Shown here: positions 1-5,550 of the stretch, in pieces | Layout: every line of letters begins with the position of its first letter | Numbering within the stretch: position 1 is the stretch's first letter | Notes under the pieces: model-generated | What the model was told of the DNA's origin: nothing | What the model saw: only the letters and a program-made list of their open reading frames with translations | Databases searched by the model: none | Source of the DNA: DASTYK01 sp964430275 | GTDB taxonomy: Bacteria; Gemmatimonadota; Gemmatimonadetes; Longimicrobiales; RSA9 | DNA length: 5,748 bases | Assembly (NCBI GenBank): GCA_964430275.1 | Contig: CAYSGF010000019.1 | Location: 1-5,748, forward strand | Reading direction: 5' to 3' | Translations under genes and position numbers: made by a program

Positions 1-756
1 GATGGAGCTGAGCTGGCCGCGCATGATGCCGCGCAGCGGAAAGGGCGAGAGTGCGAGGCCGGCCAGGAACGCGCCGGCCGCGAGCGGCAGGTCGAGCACC
101 AGGCCCAGTGCAATGAAGAGCGCGAGCACGCCGAGCGCGCACAGCAGCAGTGGCTCCGGCTCGAGCGCGAGCCGCGCAATCCGCGGTGCGACCCAGCGCA
201 TGCACACGTAGGCGAGTCCGACGAGTGCGAGTGTGCCGGCGAGTCCGCGCAGCATCCCGTTCAGCCCGGCCGGTGCGAACGTCAGCAGCGGAATCGTCAG
301 GATGACGAGCACGTCCTGGAGCAGCAGCACGCCGACGACAACGCGGCCCGCGGGCTCGTAGAGCTGGCGCCGTCGCTGCAGCAGCCGCACGATCACGAGT
401 GTCGAGCTGGCGGCGAGGGCGAGGCCGACGTAGGCGGCCGTGAGGCGGTCGTGGCCGAGCAGCAGCGCCGTACCGGCGCCGAGCGCTCCCAGCGCCAGAA
501 ACTGCGTGAGCCCGACGCGCAGTGCGATCAGTCGCTGATGACGCACGCGCGACGGGCTCAGCTCGGTACCCGCGACGAACAGCACGATGCTCAGGCCGAG
601 CACCACGGCGTCCTGCATGAGCTCGACCGGGAACAGGTCGAGGCGGCCGAGCACGATGCCGGCCAGCACCAGGAACGGCACGGACGCGACGTCGAGCCAG
701 CGCGCGATGCCGTAGGCGACGGCCGCGGCGATCAGGAGGATCGCGATGCCTGTCAT
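1..756 (-). CDS. CPA2-family cation:proton antiporter, N-terminal half (runs off left edge)
   Basis: Reading the minus strand from the ATG at 756 gives 252 open residues with no stop before the window edge. The start MTGIAILLIAAAVAYGIARW is a typical first membrane segment. It is followed by a segment ending in LFVAGTELS (about residues 59-67), matching the LLFxxGLEL signature of KefB/NhaA-like CPA2 exchangers. Residues 116-152 carry the family block AASSTLVIVRLL, then GRVVVGVLLLQDVLVIL, including the conserved Gln-Asp pair (Q147-D148) expected in the transport core. Two or three further hydrophobic segments follow. The family exchanges K+ or Na+ for protons across the inner membrane. The ATG overlaps the stop codon of the upstream antiporter (ATGA, 753-756) and has no clear Shine-Dalgarno, so translational coupling is likely. 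The C-terminus, and any TrkA-N domain, is outside the window, so substrate and regulation cannot be judged. Confidence 0.9.
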   Translation of the reverse strand, partial: MTGIAILLIAAAVAYGIARWLDVASVPFLVLAGIVLGRLDLFPVELMQDAVVLGLSIVLFVAGTELSPSRVRHQRLIALRVGLTQFLALGALGAGTALLLGHDRLTAAYVGLALAASSTLVIVRLLQRRRQLYEPAGRVVVGVLLLQDVLVILTIPLLTFAPAGLNGMLRGLAGTLALVGLAYVCMRWVAPRIARLALEPEPLLLCALGVLALFIALGLVLDLPLAAGAFLAGLALSPFPLRGIMRGQLSSI

Positions 757-2384
757 TCGAAGATGCCCGCGTCGCGGAACGCGCCGGCAATGCGGCGCGT
801 GCCCGCACTCTTCGACATGATCAGATGGTCGGCGCCCGCGTCGCGCAGGTCATCCACGATCGACTGGTCGAATGCGTGGATGCTCGTCGGCACGCCGTAG
901 AGCCGGCCCCAGTACGCGATCAGGTGGTTCGTATCCTCGATCTGCAGTGTGGACACGAGCAGCCGCGCGTCCCGTACGCCCGCCTCCTCGAGCACACTCA
1001 CGTGCTCCGCGTTCCCCATCATCGTCCGGCATGGCAGCCCGCTCAGGTTGTGTGCAGACACGTCGAGCGCCAGCACGTCCTCGCCGCGCTCGACGAGCTG
1101 CTGCACGATGCGCCGGCCGAGTGCATTGATGCCGACCACGATGACGTGCCCCTTCGGCAAGGCCGGCCGTGTGTCGTCGTCCGATTCCGCAGGCGCATGC
1201 AGCCACTTCAGCAGCCCGTGCCGGCGGGTGGCAGCGTAGAGCTCGTGGTTGTACAGGATCATGTATGCGGACAGCGCGATCGTCACGATGCCGATGATGG
1301 CAACGAGCGACAGGATCGATTCGTCGATCAGTCCGGACGTGACGCCCGCCGCCGCAAAGATGAAGGAAAACTCGCTGATCTGTGCGACCGTCACACTCGT
1401 CAGGAATGTGGTCCGCTCCGTGTAGCCCATCCGGCCGATGATGACCATGAAGATGAAGGGATTGCCGAGCAGCACGAAGAGCGAGAGGATGATCGCCGCG
1501 AGCCAGTGCGCGCTCGCGTCGCCGAGCTGCATGCCGGCGCCGAGTGTGACGAAGAACACGACGACGAAGAAGTTCATGAGCGGTGCGACGCGGCGCCGCA
1601 GGTCGGCATTGAACGGCAGCTGGGCGAGGCTGATGCCGGCGAGGAACGCGCCGATGTCTGCGGACAGGTTGAATGCCTCGGCCATGAGCACGAACAGGAA
1701 GCACCAGCACAGGCTCCAGATGAGGAGTCCGTCCTGGCTCGGCGCGATCCAGCCGAACAGGCGCGGCAGCAGGTAGCGGGCGGTGCCGAGTGCAGCGGCG
1801 AGCAGCAGCAGCATGCCGCCGAACGCGCCCGCGAGACCCCGGCCGATCGAGCCGAGCGTCATCTCCTCGCCGCTGCCGAGGCCGGTCAGGAACGTGAGCG
1901 CGATAATGACGACGAGGTCCTGCACCAGGAAGATGCCGACAGCCATGCGGCCATAGAGCGTGTCCAGCTCCTCCTTCTGCCCGAGCAGCTTCACGACCAC
2001 GACCGTGCTGCTGAACGTCAGTGCAGTGCTGATGAACACGGCTTCGATGACAGTGAATCCGAGCGCGAGCGCCAGGACGAACCCGCCGATCGCCGTGAAC
2101 ACGACCTGGCCGAGCCCGGCAACGACGGCGACGCGGCCGACATCGCGGATCTTGGCGAAGCTGAGCTCGAGGCCGACCAGGAAGAGGAGCAGTGCAATGC
2201 CGGCTTCGGCGATCAGCTCGACGGACTCGGTCGCGCCGAGCAGGCCGGTCAGCGGGCCGAGTACGAGACCCGCGACGATGTACGCGACGATCGTCGGCAT
2301 GCTGAAGCGCCGCGCCACCAGAACACAGACTGCCGCTGCAAGGAGGATCAGCCCCAGGTCGCGCAGGGCGAAGAACTCCATCAT
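753..2384 (-). CDS. KefB-like monovalent cation:proton antiporter with C-terminal TrkA-N domain
   Basis: A 543-residue protein with the CPA2 architecture: an integral membrane exchanger domain (about residues 8-380) joined by a charged linker to a cytoplasmic TrkA-N/RCK domain (about 412-535). Family signatures are LLLFLVGLELS (65-75), FSSTVVVVKLL (124-134) and GRMAVGIFLVQDLVVI (145-160) with the Q155-D156 pair. Also present are FFVTLGAGMQLG (277-288) and QISEFSFIFAAAG (335-347). The nucleotide-binding loop begins HVIVVGINALGRR (413-425), with an acidic residue, D441, after the second strand. Such proteins couple K+ or Na+ efflux to proton entry, gated by NAD(H) or another ligand on the TrkA-N domain. 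Two tandem Met codons open the frame (2382-2384 and 2379-2381); no strong Shine-Dalgarno precedes either, so the exact start is uncertain by one codon. It lies 18 bp after the peptidase gene and overlaps the next antiporter by 4 bp. The name kefB is not assigned because the glutathione-gated subgroup cannot be shown. Confidence 0.93.
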   Translation of the reverse strand: MMEFFALRDLGLILLAAAVCVLVARRFSMPTIVAYIVAGLVLGPLTGLLGATESVELIAEAGIALLLFLVGLELSFAKIRDVGRVAVVAGLGQVVFTAIGGFVLALALGFTVIEAVFISTALTFSSTVVVVKLLGQKEELDTLYGRMAVGIFLVQDLVVIIALTFLTGLGSGEEMTLGSIGRGLAGAFGGMLLLLAAALGTARYLLPRLFGWIAPSQDGLLIWSLCWCFLFVLMAEAFNLSADIGAFLAGISLAQLPFNADLRRRVAPLMNFFVVVFFVTLGAGMQLGDASAHWLAAIILSLFVLLGNPFIFMVIIGRMGYTERTTFLTSVTVAQISEFSFIFAAAGVTSGLIDESILSLVAIIGIVTIALSAYMILYNHELYAATRRHGLLKWLHAPAESDDDTRPALPKGHVIVVGINALGRRIVQQLVERGEDVLALDVSAHNLSGLPCRTMMGNAEHVSVLEEAGVRDARLLVSTLQIEDTNHLIAYWGRLYGVPTSIHAFDQSIVDDLRDAGADHLIMSKSAGTRRIAGAFRDAGIFE

Positions 2385-2402
2385 CGCGTACGCCGCGGCA
2401 TA

Positions 2403-4130
2403 TCAGCGACCGCCCGGCGCGCCGTCCTCGGCAGACTGGTGCAGGAGCCAGAGGTCGGGGTCCAGAATGATCTCGAACGGTCTGGCAGCCGCCGGCAGAC
2501 GCACCGTGGTGGTGCGGCCGCGGACGCGCACCGGCACACGTGCCTCGCCGGCATCCGACCGCACGAGTGCCTCCGTGTCGAAGTGGAACGTCGGCCAGTC
2601 GGCGGGCTGGATCTGCTCGATCGTAAGCACCGTCTGCTGCTGCGCGTCGCGGGTGAGCGTCGTGCGCAGCACCGGGTGACCCGGACTGTAGACCCACTGG
2701 TCGAAGAAGGTGTCGAGGTCGCGGCCGCTCGCCTGCTCGAGTGCGCGCTGCAGGTCCGCCGTGAGTGCGGTGCCGTACTCGTGCTCGCGGTAGTACGCGC
2801 GCACGCCTTCCAGGAACGCGTCGTCGCCCAGCAGCCCGCGCAGCATGTGCAGCACGAGCGCGCCCTTCTGGTACGAATTCGTGTTCAGCAGGCCGAACAG
2901 ATCGGGTACGCGCGTGGCAGTCGTGTCGACGAGTGGCAGAGGGGCATCGTTGGAAGCGAGATAGGCGGCGCGGTCCTCTGCGACGAGCGCGCGGAACGCG
3001 GCGTCGCCATCCGCATGCTCGAAGTACATGTTGCCGAAGTACGACGCGAACCCTTCCGACAGCCAGAGGTGCTGCCAGTCGGCTTCCGTGACGCCGTCGC
3101 CGAACCACTGGTGCACGATCTCGTGCGCGACCGTGCCCTCGATGTCCGCACCATTCGCGATCGCCTGCTCGGAATAGAAGATCGCGCCCACGTTCTCCAT
3201 GCCGCCGAAGCGCGTCGCCGACTGCGCGTGGTCGAGCTTGGCATAGGGAAACCGCGCGAAGAGCGCGCTGTAGTACGTGAGCATCTCGCCCGCGCGCGCG
3301 AAGCTCGGCCATGCGCGCGCAGAATCCGGCGCAAACGTGTAGAGGCGCGTCGGCACGCACTTCCCTGCCCCATCGGCGCACGCGTCGATGAGCGTCTCCG
3401 TCAGCGGCCCCGCACCGATCACCATCGTGTACGTCGGGATCGGCGGCGTCGCCGCGAAGCGCCAAACGCCATCCGCCGGCGGCTGCGACGGCGCGCGTCC
3501 ATCCGCACGCGGCCCGTTCGAGATCACGGTCCAGCCGGCCGGCGCGCGCACCGCGAACTCGACACTCGCCTTGTCTCCGGGATGGTCAATCGACGGGAAC
3601 CAGAACCGCGCCCGGTCCGGCCAGTTGTCGGCGAACGCGGTGCGCACGCCGTGCACATTGTCGCGGATCACGAGCCCGTCATCCGGCGTGCCGTCGTAGC
3701 GCACCTCCACGCGCATCGTGTCACCTGCGTCGATGCCTGGCGGAACGGCGATGTGCAGCCGCCCGGCGTCGTGGCGGAATGCGACGTCCCTGAGCGCGCC
3801 ACCGGCGCGCGCACCGCCTGCCCGGACGTCGAGCGTGCGCAGGCCCGTGAAATCGAGGACGAGCGTATCCCGCCGCGGCGCCGTTAGCGCAAGCTCCAGA
3901 CGGGCGGCAGCGGTGATGCGCGGCGACGTCGCGGTCGCACCCGTGAGATCCAGATCGATCGCGTAGTGGATCGCGTCGAAGCCGGGAGCATAGGGACCCG
4001 GGTCGGGCGTGCGGCCCGCCTCGATCGGCGCCGGCTCGCCGGCCCCCGGCACGGTTCCGGGCGCGGGCGGTGGCGGGACCGGCGTCGCACACGCGGCGAA
4101 CAGGACCGTCAGAATGAGCGGACGATGCAT
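2403..4130 (-). CDS. M1-family zinc metallopeptidase (aminopeptidase), predicted lipoprotein
   Basis: Encodes 575 residues from the ATG at 4130. That start is preferred over the in-frame ATG at 4220 because GAGG lies seven bases upstream and the protein then opens with a signal peptide: MHRPLILTVLFAAC, with C14 as probable lipidated cysteine, followed by a Pro-rich linker of about 30 residues. The -3 residue is Phe, which is slightly unusual for a lipobox. An N-terminal beta domain (about 50-240) precedes the catalytic domain. GGMEN (309-313) is the M1 exopeptidase motif that holds the substrate N-terminus. HEIVH (336-340), with the third ligand E359 in LWLSEG, gives the HExxH-x18-E zinc site; E337 is the general base. 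Y420 in NSYQKG fits the transition-state tyrosine. The C-terminus (about 485-575) resembles a small beta domain, so this is a short M1 enzyme without the large ERAP-type helical domain. It probably trims peptides in the periplasm. It is the first gene of the apparent operon with the two antiporters; no functional link is evident. Confidence 0.93.
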   Translation of the reverse strand: MHRPLILTVLFAACATPVPPPPAPGTVPGAGEPAPIEAGRTPDPGPYAPGFDAIHYAIDLDLTGATATSPRITAAARLELALTAPRRDTLVLDFTGLRTLDVRAGGARAGGALRDVAFRHDAGRLHIAVPPGIDAGDTMRVEVRYDGTPDDGLVIRDNVHGVRTAFADNWPDRARFWFPSIDHPGDKASVEFAVRAPAGWTVISNGPRADGRAPSQPPADGVWRFAATPPIPTYTMVIGAGPLTETLIDACADGAGKCVPTRLYTFAPDSARAWPSFARAGEMLTYYSALFARFPYAKLDHAQSATRFGGMENVGAIFYSEQAIANGADIEGTVAHEIVHQWFGDGVTEADWQHLWLSEGFASYFGNMYFEHADGDAAFRALVAEDRAAYLASNDAPLPLVDTTATRVPDLFGLLNTNSYQKGALVLHMLRGLLGDDAFLEGVRAYYREHEYGTALTADLQRALEQASGRDLDTFFDQWVYSPGHPVLRTTLTRDAQQQTVLTIEQIQPADWPTFHFDTEALVRSDAGEARVPVRVRGRTTTVRLPAAARPFEIILDPDLWLLHQSAEDGAPGGR

Positions 4131-4137
4131 GAGCTTG

Positions 4138-4141
4138 CCTC
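4138..4141 (-). promoter_or_regulatory. Shine-Dalgarno GAGG for the M1 peptidase
   Basis: On the minus strand GAGG sits seven bases before the ATG at 4130. This supports starting the protein at the lipoprotein signal peptide rather than at the ATG 90 bases further upstream, whose extra 30 residues are Pro/Arg-rich and unlike a signal sequence. Confidence 0.65.
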
Positions 4142-4274
4142 GGGCACGGTTGCGTCTGCGGGAGAATCGGATCCCGGGCGGCGGAATGTACGGCCATCGG
4201 GGGAAGGATGGAAACGGCACCGCAGTTCCGGCTCTTTACATCGGCATGACGCACCGTCGCCCACACCACCCATT

Positions 4275-4432
4275 CCCATGAACCTGGCCATGCCCGTGCC
4301 CATGCCTGGCACACATCCCCGTGCCCGTACACGTGACCCATGCCCATGCCCAATGAGGGGCAGGGGGAAGGGCATGTGTACGTTCAGGGGAATGTTTGCG
4401 TTGATGGGCAGGGGCACGGCCAGGTCTATGGG
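4275..4432. repeat. Large imperfect inverted repeat made of degenerate CCCRTG hexamers
   Basis: The left arm (4275-4351) and right arm (4357-4432) are imperfect reverse complements around a five-base centre, AATGA (4352-4356). The outer 29 bases match at 25 positions: 4275-4303 against the complement of 4404-4432, sharing ACCTGGCC and TGCCCAT. Further in, GTACACGTG on the left matches GTACACATG on the right, with small gaps. Within an arm the units CCCATG, CCCGTG and GCCATG recur at about six-base spacing, so each arm looks like a diverged hexanucleotide array. No gene is supported here on either strand. It occupies the middle of the 384-bp divergent gap between the M1 peptidase and the ArsC-like gene; the flank 4142-4274 shows nothing I can name. 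As RNA or extruded DNA it could form a long hairpin. I do not recognise it as a named element. Confidence 0.8.
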
Positions 4433-4434
4433 CC

Positions 4435-4445
4435 GGGGGGGGGGG
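4435..4445. repeat. Homopolymer run of 11 G
   Basis: Eleven consecutive G residues follow directly after the right arm of the inverted repeat and lie 34 bases upstream of the candidate -35 box of the ArsC-like gene. Runs of this length are prone to slippage during replication and to length errors in sequencing, so the exact count should be treated with caution. Confidence 0.9.
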
Positions 4446-4479
4446 TGCCGTTGCACCGCACCGCTTCCGCTTCCGCACG

Positions 4480-4508
4480 TTGCCCCTCACCAGCCGGATC
4501 ACTACGCT
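4480..4508 (+). promoter_or_regulatory. Candidate sigma-70-type promoter for a leaderless ArsC-like mRNA
   Basis: TTGCCC (4480-4485) and TACGCT (4503-4508) are separated by 17 bases. TACGCT fits the TANNNT form of the -10 box. Transcription would then start about seven bases after it, at or next to the A of the ATG at 4515. No Shine-Dalgarno precedes that ATG (the six bases are CTGCCC), which fits a leaderless transcript. Both boxes match the consensus only partly, so this is inference from spacing. Confidence 0.4.
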
Positions 4509-4514
4509 CTGCCC

Positions 4515-4856
4515 ATGGACGTCCAGATCTTCGGTACGAAGAAATCCGCCGAAACGCGCAAGGCGCAGCGCTACTTCACCGAGCGCCGCATCCGCATCCA
4601 CTTCGTCGACCTCGCCCAGCGCGCCGCCTCACGCGGCGAGCTCCAGCGCTTCGCCCAGAAGTTCGGCGTCCAGGCTCTCCTCGACCGCGACAGCCGGCGC
4701 TTCCGCGAGCTCGGGCTGCACACCGCGCACTACTCCGACGAACGCTGGCTCCAGACCCTGGCGGACGAGCCCATGCTGCTGCGCATGCCGCTCGTGCGGC
4801 ACGGCAAGGAGCTCACGATCGGGTACGAGCCGGATACGTGGGCGGGATGGGTGTAA
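4515..4856 (+). CDS. ArsC/Spx-family protein lacking the active-site cysteine
   Basis: A 113-residue protein of the usual ArsC/YffB/Spx length and thioredoxin-like layout. It opens with the strand and turn MDVQIFGTKKS (1-11), then AETRKAQRYFTERRI, corresponding to the family pattern YGxxxC-xTxRKA plus helix. The middle (about 30-75) matches the family insert, with LAQRAASRGEL, a helix and LLDRDSRRFRELG. The end has LLRMPLVRHGKELTIGY (88-104), equivalent to the KRP-hydrophobic-GK-GF segment that contains the cis-proline (P92) and a conserved arginine (R90). The position normally held by the catalytic cysteine is Ser11, and the protein contains no cysteine at all, so arsenate reduction or thiol switching by the known chemistry is not expected. 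It may be a binding or regulatory relative. No neighbouring arsenic gene is present. The start was chosen because it begins exactly at the fold and follows a candidate leaderless promoter. Confidence 0.85.
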   Translation: MDVQIFGTKKSAETRKAQRYFTERRIRIHFVDLAQRAASRGELQRFAQKFGVQALLDRDSRRFRELGLHTAHYSDERWLQTLADEPMLLRMPLVRHGKELTIGYEPDTWAGWV

Positions 4857-5152
4857 TCGCCGGCAGGCGTACACTCGGCGCGCGCACCGTCGCGAGTGCG
4901 CGGCCACCGGTAATAATCGCCGGCAGGCGTACACTCGGCGCGCCGACCGTCGCGAGTGGGCGGCCACCGGCAATAATCGCCGGCAGGCGTACACTCGGCG
5001 CGCGCACCGTCGCGAGTGGGCGGCCACCGGCAATAATCGCCGGCAGGCGTACACTCGGCGCGCCGACCGTCGCGAGTGGGCGGCCACCAGTAATAATCGC
5101 CGGCAGGCGTACACTCGGCGCGCGCACCGTCGCGAGTGCGCGGCCACCGGCA
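4854..5152. repeat. Five tandem copies of a 60-bp repeat
   Basis: Units begin at 4854, 4914, 4974, 5034 and 5094, each with TAATCGCCGGCAGGCG; the last copy ends near 5152. Copies are nearly identical and differ at a few fixed places. At offset 31-32, units 1, 3 and 5 carry GC and units 2 and 4 carry CG. At offset 46, units 1 and 5 carry C and units 2, 3 and 4 carry G. The ends vary between GGTAAT, GGCAAT and AGTAAT. The first unit starts with the TAA stop of the ArsC-like gene. The period is a multiple of three and only one frame has stops, so the repetitive open frames across it are not evidence of a gene. It lacks the repeat/spacer structure of CRISPR, and the units are too long for typical plasmid iterons. 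It fills most of the 400-bp gap before the zinc protein. Confidence 0.97.
4877..4905 (+). terminator. Hairpin in the first 60-bp unit, possible terminator of the ArsC-like gene
   Basis: CGCGCAC (4881-4887) pairs perfectly with GTGCGCG (4896-4902) across an eight-base loop. GGC (4877-4879) pairs with GCC (4903-4905) past one bulged G. It lies 21 bases after the stop codon. No T-run follows, so intrinsic termination is uncertain. Equivalent hairpins can be drawn in all five units, perfect in units 1 and 5 and with one mismatch in units 2, 3 and 4. A competing stem, CACTCG (4872-4877) with CGAGTG (4893-4898), is also invariant in every unit. Confidence 0.35.
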
Positions 5153-5244
5153 TAGCTCCGGCGGCATCCAGTCACAAATGTATCGGCATGCTCCCTGCAC
5201 CCGCGTCTGCGCTGCACGACGCGCGTTCGAGAGGGCATCCCAGC

Positions 5245-5250
5245 AGGAGG
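5245..5250 (+). promoter_or_regulatory. Strong Shine-Dalgarno AGGAGG for the zinc protein
   Basis: A perfect AGGAGG lies five bases before the ATG at 5256. It fixes that ATG as the start in preference to in-frame upstream codons reaching back into the 60-bp repeat array, and implies efficient translation. Between the array and this site (5153-5244) I see no convincing promoter. Confidence 0.9.
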
Positions 5251-5255
5251 TCACC

Positions 5256-5489
5256 ATGGCGGTCTGCGAGCAGTGCGGGAACAGTTACGACAAGACCTTT
5301 GAAGTGAAGATGGCGGGCGCATCGCACACGTTCGACAGCTTCGAGTGCGCGATCGCGAAGCTGGCGCCGCGCTGCTCGGTGTGCTCGACCACGATCATCG
5401 GCCACGGGCTGGAAGCGGACGGGACGTACTTCTGCTGCGATCACTGCGCGCAGAAGGCGGGCGTCGAGGCGTTGCGCGACCGCGTTTGA
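5256..5489 (+). CDS. Small eight-cysteine, probably zinc-binding protein
   Basis: A 77-residue protein starting MAVCEQCGNSYDKTFEV after a perfect AGGAGG. It has eight cysteines: CxxC at 4/7, C31 in FDSFECAIAKLAP, CxxC at 40/43, and CCDHC at 60, 61 and 64. Possible ligands also include H24, H50 and H63. The arrangement suggests two metal sites of zinc-ribbon or treble-clef type, with the central ECAIAKLAPRC segment joining them. From memory it resembles a widespread family of short bacterial proteins of unknown function that share CGNxYDKxFEV, FDSFECAI and GHGxExxGxFCCxHCA; some members may be annotated as metallothionein-like, but I cannot confirm that here. It is cytosolic, with no signal peptide or membrane segment. 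It stands alone between the repeat array and a convergent permease gene. Roles in zinc storage, redox sensing or protein binding are open. Confidence 0.88.
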   Translation: MAVCEQCGNSYDKTFEVKMAGASHTFDSFECAIAKLAPRCSVCSTTIIGHGLEADGTYFCCDHCAQKAGVEALRDRV

Positions 5490-5550
5490 GACAGGTCCGG
5501 CGGCGCCGCGCTCGAAGCGTTGCGCGACCGCATCCGAGCAGGGTCCGGCG
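5464..5550. repeat. Imperfect 39-bp duplication over the end of the zinc-protein gene
   Basis: Positions 5464-5502, covering the last codons and stop of the zinc protein plus downstream bases, recur at 5512-5550 with 32 of 39 matches and a period of 48 bases. Both copies contain GCGTTGCGCGACCGC and end in GTCCGGCG. In the same frame the second copy would read LEALRDR, like the true terminus VEALRDRV, with CGA where the gene has its TGA stop. It is therefore a non-coding tail copy. Confidence 0.85.

Noticed and set aside
850..3465. An 871-residue minus-strand open frame in another register
   Set aside because: It crosses the boundary between the peptidase and antiporter genes in a different frame and is an Arg/Pro/Ala-rich shadow without motifs.
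825..3887. A 1020-residue plus-strand open frame opposite the antiporter and peptidase genes
   Set aside because: It runs antisense across two well-supported genes, is rich in Arg, Glu, His and Ala with no recognisable domain, and is the usual shadow seen opposite GC-rich genes.
4131..4220. A 30-residue N-terminal extension of the M1 peptidase from the ATG at 4220
   Set aside because: The extension is Pro/Arg-rich and would bury the lipoprotein signal peptide; the ATG at 4130 has GAGG at seven bases and begins directly with the signal.
4220..4274. A minus-strand promoter for the M1 operon with TGTAAA (4235-4240) as -10
   Set aside because: No acceptable -35 lies at the right distance, so the match is too weak to annotate.
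4236..4601. Minus-strand open frame reading HGHGHG- and WAWAW-type repeats over the palindrome
   Set aside because: The repetitive residues are a direct result of the hexamer DNA repeat, the frame runs into the antisense of the ArsC-like gene, and no ribosome-binding site or domain supports it.
4854..5152. CRISPR array or plasmid iterons
   Set aside because: The whole 60-bp period is conserved with no unique spacers, there are no cas genes, and no replication initiator gene is nearby.
4629..5257. Repetitive proteins (RRVYACRRLL-type or IAGRRTLGAR-type) encoded over the 60-bp array
   Set aside because: All three minus frames and two plus frames are open simply because the period is 20 codons; none has a convincing start site or codon pattern.
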